Origin: Pseudomonas arsenicoxydans
Lineage (GTDB): Bacteria; Pseudomonadota; Gammaproteobacteria; Pseudomonadales; Pseudomonadaceae
Direction of reading: 5' to 3'
Length of the DNA: 64,000 nucleotides
NCBI RefSeq assembly: GCF_006438915.1
Contig: NZ_RCZE01000005.1
Coordinates: 62,001-126,000, forward strand
The position numbers were made by a program, and so were the translations under genes. Positions 16,906-25,348 of the stretch are shown here, one piece after another (positions within the stretch are counted from its first letter, which is position 1; each line of letters begins with the position of its first letter). A model generated the notes under the pieces. It was not told the DNA's origin. It did no database searches and worked only from the letters and a program-made list of their open reading frames with translations.

Positions 16906-17583
16906 ATGACCTTCTCCATCACCGCCCGTTGCCCCGAAACCGGTCAGTTCGGCATCGCGATCAGTTCCTCCAGCATCGCTGTCGGCGCCCGTTGCCCGTG
17001 GCTGCTGCCGGGTGTCGGCGCGGTCTCGACGCAAAACATCACCTTGCCCTCACTCGGCCCCGAAACCCTTGCCCTGATGGAGCAAGGCCTCGAACCGGCC
17101 GAAGCGCTGGACAAAGTCCTGACCCGCAACGGCTACAGCCAATATCGGCAAATCACCGCCATCGACCACCTCGGCCGTACCGCGCATTTCAGCGGCGCGC
17201 AAACCCTGGGCAACCACAACGCGGTGTCCGGCGAACACTGCGTAGCGGCCGGCAACATGCTCGCGGACCGCTCGGTGATCGAAGCGATGGTTGAAGCGTT
17301 CGAACATGGCGAAGGTCAACTGGCCGACCGATTGCTCGCCGCCATGAAAGCCGCGATTGCTGCCGGCGGTGAAGCCGGGCCGGTGCATTCGGCGGCGATG
17401 ATCGTGGTCGGTGAACTGACCTGGCCAATCATCAACCTGCGAGTCGACTGGGCCGACGAAAACCCCATCGGTCAGCTCGAAAAACTATGGGACGCCTATC
17501 GCCCACAAGTTCAGGACTACATCGACCGCGCCCTCGCCCCGGACAAATCCCCTGGCTACGGCGTCGCCGGAGACGACCGATGA
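16906..17583 (+). CDS. DUF1028 domain protein (Ntn-hydrolase-like)
   Basis: The 225-aa protein matches DUF1028 over its whole length: MTFSITARCPETGQFGIAIS, then VGARCPWLLPGVGAVSTQNI, GLEPAEALDKVL, and AVSGEHCVAAGNMLA. The family is predicted to share the Ntn-hydrolase fold and sits in catabolic clusters, so an amide-cleaving role is inferred, not shown. AAGGAG lies 8 bases before the ATG. Its stop overlaps the ArgE-like start by 4 bases (ATGA), indicating translational coupling. Confidence 0.9.
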   Translation: MTFSITARCPETGQFGIAISSSSIAVGARCPWLLPGVGAVSTQNITLPSLGPETLALMEQGLEPAEALDKVLTRNGYSQYRQITAIDHLGRTAHFSGAQTLGNHNAVSGEHCVAAGNMLADRSVIEAMVEAFEHGEGQLADRLLAAMKAAIAAGGEAGPVHSAAMIVVGELTWPIINLRVDWADENPIGQLEKLWDAYRPQVQDYIDRALAPDKSPGYGVAGDDR

Positions 17584-18728
17584 GCCACAGCCGCGAGTTG
17601 TTGCAGACGCTGGTGGCCTTCGACACCACCAGCCGCGAATCCAACCTGCACCTGATCGAGTTCGTCCGCGACTACCTCGTGGGCTTCGATGTGCCGTGCG
17701 AGCTGGTCTACAACGAGCTACGCAGCAAAGCCAATCTGTTCGCCACCATCGGCCCGGCGGATGTGCCGGGCATTGTGCTGTCGGGGCACACCGACGTGGT
17801 GCCCGTCGACGGTCAGCCGTGGACCGTCCCGCCGTTCGAACTCACCGAGCGCGATGGCAAACTCTACGGTCGCGGCACAGCAGACATGAAAGGCTACATC
17901 GCCTGCGTGCTGGCGCTGGTGCCGTCGCTGGTGAAGGCCACGCTCCGAGTGCCGGTGCACATCGCGCTTTCTTATGATGAAGAGGTGGGCTGCCTCGGTG
18001 TGCGTTCTCTGCTGGCGGCACTGGGTCAGCGTCCGGTCAAACCGATGCTCTGCATCATTGGCGAGCCGACTGAGCTGAAACCGGTGCTCGGGCATAAAGG
18101 CAAACTGGCAATGCGTTGCGATGTTCACGGGAAAGCGTGCCATTCGGCGTATGCGCCGCTGGGGGTCAACGCGATTGAATACGCGGCTGAATTGATCGGT
18201 GAGCTTGGGCGGATTGGTTACCGACTGAAGGCGCCAGAGCTTCACGATAAACGGTTCGATCCGCCGTTCAGCACCGTACAAACCGGGGTGATTTCGGGTG
18301 GCAAAGCACTGAACATCGTCCCGGCCGATTGCCGCTTCGACTTCGAAATCCGTGCCCTGCCCTCGTTTGATCCCAATGATGTGGCGCAGGAACTGAAGGC
18401 CTATGCCGAGCAACAGGTGTTGCCGCGCATGCGGGCCGTGAGTGAACAGAGTGAGATCCGCTTCAGCGAACTGTCGGCGTACCCCGGTCTGGCGACCGAT
18501 GCGCACAGTGAAGCGGCTGAGTTGATTGCCACTTTCTCCGGCTCCCGAGAATTCGGCACTGTAGCCTTTGGCACCGAGGGCGGCCTGTTCGACGCGGCCG
18601 GCATCCCCACCGTCGTCTGCGGTCCCGGCAGCATGGACCAAGGCCACAAACCCGACGAATTCGTCAGCTTCCAACAACTCACCGCGTGCGATGCGATGCT
18701 GCAACGGATGCTGCTGTCGATCAGCTAA
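17580..18728 (+). CDS. argE: ArgE-type acetylornithine deacetylase / M20 deacylase
   Basis: The 382-aa protein is an M20 metallopeptidase. Metal and catalytic residues are visible in SGHTDVVPVDGQPW, GRGTADMKGYIACVL, SYDEEVGCLGVRSLL, CIIGEPTELKPVLGHKG and the C-terminal FGTEGGLFDAAGIP with DQGHKPDEFV. It matches the ArgE subfamily closely. Because it is translationally coupled to a DUF1028 gene and lies with a monooxygenase and RidA, it may act as a catabolic N-acyl amino acid deacylase rather than in arginine synthesis. The family name is secure; the substrate is not. Confidence 0.88.
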   Translation: MSHSRELLQTLVAFDTTSRESNLHLIEFVRDYLVGFDVPCELVYNELRSKANLFATIGPADVPGIVLSGHTDVVPVDGQPWTVPPFELTERDGKLYGRGTADMKGYIACVLALVPSLVKATLRVPVHIALSYDEEVGCLGVRSLLAALGQRPVKPMLCIIGEPTELKPVLGHKGKLAMRCDVHGKACHSAYAPLGVNAIEYAAELIGELGRIGYRLKAPELHDKRFDPPFSTVQTGVISGGKALNIVPADCRFDFEIRALPSFDPNDVAQELKAYAEQQVLPRMRAVSEQSEIRFSELSAYPGLATDAHSEAAELIATFSGSREFGTVAFGTEGGLFDAAGIPTVVCGPGSMDQGHKPDEFVSFQQLTACDAMLQRMLLSIS

Positions 18729-18750
18729 TCCTGTCTCCACACACCTCTCC

Positions 18751-18783
18751 TGTGGGAGCGAGCCGGCTCGCGAAAGCGGTGGG
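18751..18783. repeat. Single REP element
   Basis: CCTGTGGGAGCGAGCCGGCT followed by CGCGAAAGCGG is a solo REP of a type common in fluorescens-group genomes. It lies just downstream of the ArgE-like gene between convergent genes. Confidence 0.75.
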
Positions 18784-18909
18784 TCAGCGGCGTTGATATT
18801 GGCTGGCACGGCCTTTTCCAAACTAGCGCAATAGACTCGGTTCAGCCCCTCCTCCGCCTGCCAAAGGTAACCCTCTCTTTTCCCAAAGAGTGTGTCGCAC
18901 GGCAGGATT

Positions 18910-19863
18910 TCAGGCCGTGCGTCGTATAGGGGAAACGTTGAGCGACACCGACGGTGTTGCCTCTGAGGACGCCGCCAGCAAATGCTTGGCCATGAAGTCG
19001 ACAAACACCCGCAGCTTCGGCGAGCGAAACGGGTTGGCCGGCCAGACCGCACGGAAGGTGCCGGTATGCTCAACATAGTCCGCCAACACCTCGACCAGCC
19101 TGCCGTCGGCCAGTTGTTCCCGGCAGGCCAGGTCCGGAATGCACACAATTCCCAGCCCCGATTCAGCGAGGGCAATCAACGGTTCGATGGTGCTTGCGAT
19201 ACTCATCACCGGCACCACCACCTCCTCACCGTCGAGGGACGCACGCAGCGGCCAGCGCTCCAGCTTGCCGGTGCTGGGAAAGCGATGATGCAAGCAGCTG
19301 TGATCCGCCAGGTCCGCCGGTTTCAGCGGGATACCGGCCCGTTTGAAATACGCCGGCGACCCCACCAGTTTGAGCTGAAAGTTGCCCAGGCTGCGGGCGA
19401 TCAGTTGCGAGTCGGCCGCCTCCCCGGCACGTATCACCACATCAAAACCATCGTTGACTATATCCACCAGATTGTCGGAAAAATGCAGATCAAGCTCTAT
19501 CGCTGGAAAGGCCTTCATGAAGGCCGTGAGGGTCGGCATCATCAGCATACCCGCCAGCGGCAAACTCACCCGCAACCGGCCACGGGGCACAACGCGGGAT
19601 TGGGCAACCTGCGCCTCCATGGTTTCCAGTTCATTGAAGATTCGCTGGCAGCTGTCCAGCACCTGCTGCCCTTCGTCGGTCAGTTGAATGCTGCGCGTAC
19701 TGCGATGAAACAAACGCACCCCCAAGCGCTGCTCGAGCCGAGCCACCGCCTTGCCGATGGCCGATGACGAAAGCCCCAGCTGATTGCCGGCCTCGGTGAA
19801 GCTCAAGGTCTGCGCGGCACGGGCGAAGATTTTCAGGGCACTGAGGTTATCGAGCATATTCAA
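18910..19863 (-). CDS. LysR-family transcriptional regulator
   Basis: The 317-aa protein has the N-terminal LysR helix-turn-helix (LSALKIFARAAQTLSFTEAG, AIGKAVARLEQRLGVRLFHRSTRSIQLTDEG) and a periplasmic-binding-protein-like effector domain of normal length, with the GRLRVSLPLAGMLM start of CrgA/DmlR-type members. It is convergent with the ArgE-like gene and divergent from the GGDEF gene. Its target is not obvious; LysR proteins usually regulate the divergent neighbour, here the diguanylate cyclase, but that would be unusual. Start could also be ATG 19857. Confidence 0.92.
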   Translation of the reverse strand: MNMLDNLSALKIFARAAQTLSFTEAGNQLGLSSSAIGKAVARLEQRLGVRLFHRSTRSIQLTDEGQQVLDSCQRIFNELETMEAQVAQSRVVPRGRLRVSLPLAGMLMMPTLTAFMKAFPAIELDLHFSDNLVDIVNDGFDVVIRAGEAADSQLIARSLGNFQLKLVGSPAYFKRAGIPLKPADLADHSCLHHRFPSTGKLERWPLRASLDGEEVVVPVMSIASTIEPLIALAESGLGIVCIPDLACREQLADGRLVEVLADYVEHTGTFRAVWPANPFRSPKLRVFVDFMAKHLLAASSEATPSVSLNVSPIRRTA

Positions 19864-20086
19864 GCGGGCAGCCTCCAGTTTCCGGGAACACGGACAGATC
19901 GCCCGTGCTGCGAATTGAAGCTCTATGCTAGGCGTGCGATTAAAGGCTCATGGGCCAAAATACCGACGTTTCCGGTCATTCGGCGGCACTGCATAGTCTG
20001 ATTCCGTTGGCTGAAGCCCCACACTGTTCAGTTATCCGCCGATTAGTCGATAATCGAAATACCCCCTTCAATATCGGCGCGCCCCA

Positions 20087-21121
20087 ATGGATCAGGTTCT
20101 TTCTCTTCTCTCCGATACCCTTCCAAAAGCCAAAACCCTGGAGCAGCTAACACGGCCCTTGCTGACCCTGCTCAGCCGGGTAACCGGTATGGAGTCGACC
20201 TACCTGACGACCATCGATACCGATGAGGGTGTCCAGCGTGTCGAGTTCGCACGCAACGTCGGTGACATGGTGATTCCTGAAGGGCTGGTCGTGCCTTGGA
20301 CCGATACGCTGTGCAAGCGGGCGCTGGACGAGAATCGCATGTACTCGGATAACGTTGCCGAATGTTGGGGGGACTCGGACGCGGCCGCGGCCTTGGGCAT
20401 CCGGACCTACGTGAGCGCCCCCATCAGATCCCAGGATGGGCAACTGCTGGGGACGGTCTGTGCCGCCAGCTCGGATCAGGTGGCCCGCTCTGCTGAAGTG
20501 GAACCCTTGCTGATGCTGCTGTCAGGGTTGCTGGGATATTCCCTTGAACGCGGGCTGCTGGTAGAGCGACTCCAGGCTGCCAACGCCGAGTTGACCAAGC
20601 TGGCCCTGACCGACCCACTCACCGGCCTGTCCAACCGGCGTGCCATTCTTAACGATGCCGCGCGCCTGTTCGCCCTGGCCCAGCGCGAGAACAAATACAT
20701 CCTCATGGGTGTCATCGATCTGGACGGGTTCAAGTTCATCAACGATACCCGCGGCCACTTGGCAGGAGACCAGCTACTGCGCGGTGTGGCCGCGCATCTG
20801 CAGCATGGCCTTAGAACCAGTGACATCATCGGCCGTACGGGTGGGGATGAGTTCATCGTAATTGCCCTGGGCACACCCTCCGAACACCTGGACCTGGCGG
20901 AAGACATGCGACATGCCGCCGAACTGCTGCAGGATCGCCTGTCGAAAGCGACGATTGGGCGATATGAGTTGGACCATGGGCTTGGTGATATTCAATACAC
21001 CGGTGCGAGTGTCGGGGTCGTGGCCGTGACACCGGGCAGCATGACTGTCGACGAGGCCACAAAGCTGGCAGACCGCGAGATGTACAAGGTGAAACAGCAG
21101 CGTAACCGTCAACGGTTGTAG
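20087..21121 (+). CDS. GAF-GGDEF diguanylate cyclase
   Basis: The 344-aa protein has an N-terminal GAF-like sensor (residues about 10-155, with YLTTIDTDEGVQRVEFARN and YVSAPIRSQDGQLLGTVCAA) and a C-terminal GGDEF domain. The active-site motif GGDEF is intact at residues 252-256, and an RxxD inhibitory site (RTSD, 243-246) lies five residues before it, so the enzyme should make cyclic di-GMP and be product-inhibited. There is no membrane segment, so it is cytosolic. It stands alone. Confidence 0.93.
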   Translation: MDQVLSLLSDTLPKAKTLEQLTRPLLTLLSRVTGMESTYLTTIDTDEGVQRVEFARNVGDMVIPEGLVVPWTDTLCKRALDENRMYSDNVAECWGDSDAAAALGIRTYVSAPIRSQDGQLLGTVCAASSDQVARSAEVEPLLMLLSGLLGYSLERGLLVERLQAANAELTKLALTDPLTGLSNRRAILNDAARLFALAQRENKYILMGVIDLDGFKFINDTRGHLAGDQLLRGVAAHLQHGLRTSDIIGRTGGDEFIVIALGTPSEHLDLAEDMRHAAELLQDRLSKATIGRYELDHGLGDIQYTGASVGVVAVTPGSMTVDEATKLADREMYKVKQQRNRQRL

Positions 21122-21438
21122 GTATGTCGACGGTCTCAGCGAGCGCGTGCAATCTGGCCAGTCATTCTCGGCCTCCAGCCTGTCTCGTCCGCAATAAAAC
21201 CGCCTTTTGAAGACTGGGAACCCGAGCTCTATGGACCGCCCTCACCCGGACGCTAAGACCTGACTTTAGCTCACAGACACGAGGGGCCGCAAAGTCGTAT
21301 TCAGCCGGTGGCGACAGGCTAAAATTGGTCAGCATATCTCCAGAAAATCAGATGCGTTTTTCTTCAGATCGGCTGCCAGAGGGCCTCTTTTCCACTGCTA
21401 TGCTGACAACATCTGTTTCTACACAAGAGACGAGCAGA
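21122..21438. other. Intergenic gap with possible promoter
   Basis: These 317 bases contain no gene I can support. Near the right end TGCTATGCT (21396-21404) resembles an extended -10 box about 35 bases before the next ATG; no matching -35 is visible. Base composition becomes more AT-rich from here, marking the change to the accessory stretch. Confidence 0.35.
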
Positions 21439-22020
21439 ATGGCAGCACAAGGCAAGCATACCCCGTTCATGTTCAAGGCTATGGCCTGCTCGGCTGCTGG
21501 TTTCCTTGTCGCTTGGGCCGCCATGAAGCTGCTCGACACCTACTTCGACCTGACGTTGATGGCAGATACCAAGGGCTGGCTGCTACGGGTTTTGGATTGG
21601 CTTTTGCTGGAAACGCCACTGCCGAATTGGTCTCTGCTGACGATTATCATGTTTTCAATCAGTACGCTGTCTGTAGCGATTTACTACGCCCGCATCACTG
21701 ACGGAGCTTCCGGCGAGTTACATGAGATAGAGCGAAAGGTTTACAAAAAAAACAACCCTGAGTTTCCACGACTGACAGAAAACCAAACGCTACTGATGGA
21801 AGCGTTAACCTATCACGCAAACTTCAGGAAAATTGCAAATTTAGACTCAATTTGCAAACTTGTCTCACTTAGTACGCTAGAAGTTGAAGCCGATTTAAAG
21901 CAACTACAAGTTAAACGTCTTGTGAGGCAAAAAGTGACACGGGGTACGTTCGGCGCCACCTTTTTTGAACTTACCCTGGCAGGAAAGGATTATGCATTAG
22001 AGCGGTTTGAGCTTACGTAA
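21439..22020 (+). CDS. Membrane-anchored winged-helix-like protein
   Basis: The 193-aa protein has two predicted membrane helices (AMACSAAGFLVAWAAMKLL at about 14-32 and SLLTIIMFSISTLSVAIYYA at about 66-85), followed by a cytosolic C-terminal part. That part looks like a winged helix: LTENQTLLMEALTYHA, NLDSICKLVSLSTLEVEADL, KQLQVKRLVRQKV, then a beta wing TFFELTLAGKDYAL. The layout resembles SieB-like superinfection-exclusion proteins and membrane-bound transcription factors, but I cannot place it in either. The gene is clearly AT-richer than its neighbours, suggesting transfer. Function unknown. Confidence 0.6.
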   Translation: MAAQGKHTPFMFKAMACSAAGFLVAWAAMKLLDTYFDLTLMADTKGWLLRVLDWLLLETPLPNWSLLTIIMFSISTLSVAIYYARITDGASGELHEIERKVYKKNNPEFPRLTENQTLLMEALTYHANFRKIANLDSICKLVSLSTLEVEADLKQLQVKRLVRQKVTRGTFGATFFELTLAGKDYALERFELT

Positions 22021-22259
22021 TATCAGTACATGGGTGTGACCTGAAGATAATTTTTTAGGTGACATAGTTAACCAAGCGAGTGACATGATTCACTTGAACG
22101 TTCGGTTAGTCAGCATAAATTGGAGAAGAACTACATGACGGGCCCACGTTCAACCATTGGTCGCATTCGCTGGAAACAGGTCGCAAAGGATCAGAAATCC
22201 GCTATTACGTTAGTACCTGCAATTTTATTAATTGCACATCGTCAGAGGAACGCCCCGCG

Positions 22260-22667
22260 ATGCGAAACTCACTTAAGCATTCAAGACTTCATTTTGGCTT
22301 TTTGCTTACCGTTATCTCAATGGGGCTGACCGCTTGTACCAGTAACGAAAATATTAATTCACCTACCAAGGCAATTGCTCGACCACCTATCGATGATAGC
22401 GAGACTTCTTCTGTGCGTGTCACGACTAGCTGGATACAACACTCGCTTAGCCAAACTGAATGCCTGAAACACGCCCAAGCAGCGCTTACAAAAGCGAGAT
22501 ATTTTGTTGATGCAGGTGAACGATCCGTTTTTGGGTTTCGTGAAGGTATGACTTTTTCGATCCGCTGCGACTACGAAGGCGTTGCATTTTTAGCAGTGGC
22601 TTATCGACATAGACCCAGTACTGAAACCCAGGATCGGATCTTGAATGAAATAACCAGGTTATTTTAA
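22260..22667 (+). CDS. Small putative lipoprotein
   Basis: The 135-aa product has a lipoprotein signal (FGFLLTVISMGLTAC, Cys at about residue 26). The mature part contains two further Cys residues (ECLKHA and IRCDYEG) that could form a disulfide, and the fold looks alpha/beta (CLKHAQAALTKARYF, MTFSIRCDYEGVAFLAVAYR). AGAGGA precedes the ATG. I do not recognise a family. It follows the membrane winged-helix gene by 240 bases, with similar AT-rich composition, and the two may have arrived together. Confidence 0.6.
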   Translation: MRNSLKHSRLHFGFLLTVISMGLTACTSNENINSPTKAIARPPIDDSETSSVRVTTSWIQHSLSQTECLKHAQAALTKARYFVDAGERSVFGFREGMTFSIRCDYEGVAFLAVAYRHRPSTETQDRILNEITRLF

Positions 22668-22690
22668 GGACTAAGGCTAGCGCTATCGTT

Positions 22691-22722
22691 TGCAGCCCTT
22701 CGCGACGGGCAGCAATCGGCCA
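22691..22722. repeat. Dispersed intergenic repeat, copy A
   Basis: TGCAGCCCTTCGCGACGGGC followed by AGCAATCGGCCA. This unit recurs in imperfect form at least nine times in intergenic parts of the window (near 25.0, 26.4, 36.5, 37.6, 38.2, 38.45, 49.7 and 62.2 kb). It contains a short inverted repeat around GCCCTTCGCGACGGGC. Confidence 0.6.
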
Positions 22723-22757
22723 GATGCGGGCATTCGGAATGAACACTATATCCAATC

Positions 22758-22789
22758 AAAAAAACGGGCGCCTGTTTGGAACGCCCGTT
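22758..22789 (-). terminator. Intrinsic terminator of the arylsulfatase gene
   Basis: Read on the minus strand, AACGGGCG pairs with CGCCCGTT (22782-22789 with 22763-22770) around an 11-base loop, directly followed by a run of seven T. It lies 28 bases beyond the sulfatase stop and is the most canonical rho-independent terminator in the window. Confidence 0.88.
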
Positions 22790-22817
22790 GATCTATAGCA
22801 ATGGCTTAGCCACAGCG

Positions 22818-24530
22818 TTAATCGTGACCGTTATGACCGCTCTGCTGCATGGCTTTGAGAATACCGTCCAGGTTGTAGGTTTCTGGCGCCTGCATTGGCG
22901 GGAATTCCTTGTACGACATTAGCTCTTTCTCCCAGAGCAGCTGCCCGATTGGCAGCATGTTCCAGTTGTAGACATAGGCGTTCCCAGGGGAACCCAATGC
23001 ACCGCCATAGCCCGTGATGGACTTCGCGTCACCGCCGACTGTTGTTTCAAAGGGGTCACGCTTGAGGTTGAGCAGTTGTGTCCAGTGAAAGGTGGTCGCA
23101 CCAAACAGCCCGCCAGTCGCGGTATCCGGCACCATGGTGTAATACATCTTCCAGTTCTTGTAGCGCACAGCCGAAGGTTGCGAGCCGGTGTAGTAGAAGA
23201 AGGTGTCACGCGCCGACTTGTCAGACTTGCCGGTCAGGTAGTCAGTTTGATCCACGCCGTCGAGCTTGGTCTTGACGATACCGGGGTACTTGCCCGCCAT
23301 GATCTGCTCATTCAGTTCATTGCCCTTCTTGCCGCCAGCGATATTGACCAAGGTCGGCACCCAGTCGAGAGAGGCGAAGATGTCAGTCAGGACCGTGCCT
23401 GGCTTGATGACCCCAGGCCAGCGCATGACCAGCGGAGCGCGCATGCCGCCCTCCCAGGTAGTCAACTTGCCGCCCTTGAACGGCGTAGTACCGCCGTCCG
23501 GGAAGGTAATGGTTTCCGCGCCGTTGTCGGTCGTAAAGACGACAATGGTGTTGTCCAACTGGCCCATGTCTTCGAGTTTCTTCAAGACATAACCAATATT
23601 GTCATCCAGCTGCTTCATGCCCGCTTCATTGGTCCCCCAATCCTTACCGCCAGCCTCACCGACCATGGCCTCATACTTGGGTGGCAGTACCGTGGTGATG
23701 TGCATGCGTGCCGGGTTGTACCAGACGAAGAACGGCTTATTGGTCTTCTTCGGATCGTTGCGGTCGAGGAAGTCGATGACCTTGGCGGAGATTTCTTCAT
23801 CCACAGTCTTCGAGCGTTCCAGTGTCAGCGGCCCTGCGTCCTTGCAAGTGGTGTTCTTCTGCGTACCGTCGCTGGAGACACAGGAAAGGACCGGACGTGG
23901 CGGCGTCAGGCAGGTTCCGTCCCTCGGATCGATGGCTCCGGGAACTTCCGGCAGCCCGTTGATCGGAGTGACCTTACAGGGCGGAGCAATGCCTTGCTCT
24001 TGCGGAGTTTTGTTAATGTCGACAAAGCTCACGCCCTGCATTGCATCAAGGTGATAGAGGTAGCCCCAGAACTCCTGAAAGCCATGGGAGGTCGGCAGTG
24101 CCTCGAAGTTGTCACCCAGATGGTTCTTGCCAAATTCGCCAGTGGTATAGCCCAGATCAAGCTAAAACTTGGACAGCGCGGGTGTACCAGGGCGTAGCCA
24201 CGATGGGCTGCCGGGCAATTGCGGAGGAATCATGCCGGTACGCAGCGGGTGCATCCCGGTAAAGAAAGCGTTGCGCCCCGCCGTACAACTCTGCTCGGCG
24301 TAGTAGGTCATGAATTTCGCACCTTCTTGGGCGATGCGATCGATATTCGGCGTTTCACCGACCGCCAGCCCCTGGTGATAGATGCTCGGCTGCATCCAAC
24401 CGACGTCATCTGCCATGATGAACATGATGTTCGGTTTATTCTCGGCTGCTTGAATCACTGCTGGCATGCAAGCTGCCACTGCCAGACAGCTCGAAGCCAA
24501 TGCCACCCGTAATAATTTTCTCGGTTTCAT
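22818..24530 (-). pseudogene. Arylsulfatase split by an in-frame amber codon
   Basis: One continuous reading frame of 570 codons encodes a type I sulfatase, interrupted only by TAG at 24162-24164 (codon 123). The first part has a signal sequence, the metal site MADDVGWMQPS (Asp41-Asp42) and the formylglycine signature CTAGR (Cys82). The rest, directly after the stop, reads LDLGYTTGEFGKNHLGDN and continues with TTDNGAETITFPDGG and WEGGMRAPLVMRWPG. Nothing else is damaged, and the terminator is intact. A single base change (for example from TTG or AAG) explains it. It could be a recent nonsense mutation, a sequencing error, or rare read-through. AGAGGA precedes the ATG. Confidence 0.88.
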
Positions 24531-24587
24531 TATTCTGATCCTCTTGCAGTTGATTCACATAACCCCCCATATCGGATAGTCGTGCTC

Positions 24588-24731
24588 TCATCTCTCAAGG
24601 CTCAAAATCTTCAACTGCTCGATCTTCATACTGACGGCCAACAGTTCATTCTTTGGCGCATCATCCGTAATATCTTGAGCTTTGACCTGCAATGGCTTGC
24701 GGCTCTTGTCCCATGCATCCCTGGCATTCAC
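24588..24731 (-). pseudogene. Possible coding remnant upstream of the sulfatase
   Basis: The minus strand carries a 47-codon open stretch with natural-looking protein sequence, including DAWDKSRKPLQVKAQDITDD and ending KIEQLKILSLER before TGA. The only start is a GTG without a clear ribosome site, and a TAA lies four codons further upstream. It looks like the C-terminal end of a lost gene rather than a functional small gene. I do not recognise the family. Confidence 0.3.
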
Positions 24732-24744
24732 AGCCCGTACCCAT

Positions 24745-25348
24745 TACAGGAGGGTTAGTATAGATCCGTATCTATAAGGTGCCGACCGGGTAGACAGGTG
24801 GGAAATGCGCCCTCAACACCTCAGCGTCCTCTGACAACCGATGGCTATCCCCCACTCAGCTCATCCAACAAAGCTGGCAATAACGGGGGCAACGTTTGCC
24901 GGAGCTGCCCTGGCCGCGAAACTTTGAACATCCAAAGCCATCACTCATCAACGCCAAGCGCAGTAAGTAGCCTGGATATCCACCACCGACTTCTGCGACC
25001 GGCAGCAAATGGGTCGGTACCTGCCCTTTGCGACGGGCATCAATCGGCCAACAGCGGACATGCAAGGCTCGGCGCTGAAATCGCACCTACACTCCTCCAG
25101 AGCAGTAAACATTTGATGCGCTTCGCTGACTACGCAGTTCAACCGGTTGCTTGTCATGGTCGGCCTGACATCACGCCGTCCAGGTATGGATTTGGAAGCC
25201 ACCGCTGATCCAGAAGGCGAAGTAGCAACAATCAAAAGGGATGGGAATGTCGCAGTGTTAAATCTGTGGTAGCCCCTGCTTGGGTGAGTTCTGCATGGCG
25301 TACTTGAGAGAGCTAGCTGCGTATTTTCTAAGATTTTGGGAGCCAATG
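24745..25348. other. Gene-free stretch with a dispersed repeat copy
   Basis: About 600 bases between the sulfatase remnant and the outer-membrane protein gene contain no gene I can support. Copy B of the dispersed repeat (CTGCCCTTTGCGACGGGCAT followed by CAATCGGCCAACAGCGG) lies at 25021-25060. A short near-palindrome TATAGATCCGTATCTATA is at 24760-24777. The rest looks like decayed sequence and a promoter region for the next gene. Confidence 0.45.

Noticed and set aside
22120..22329. 69-codon open frame before the small lipoprotein gene
   Set aside because: Composition and translation look random, no ribosome site is seen, and it overlaps the lipoprotein start in another frame.
24162..24164. 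Pyrrolysine or selenocysteine-type recoding of the sulfatase TAG
   Set aside because: Pseudomonads lack known amber recoding for pyrrolysine, no recoding hairpin is evident, and sulfatases do not use such a residue at this position.
24798..25208. Long open frames on both strands in the gap right of the sulfatase
   Set aside because: They overlap one another, include a repeat copy, lack ribosome sites and give no domain-like sequence.
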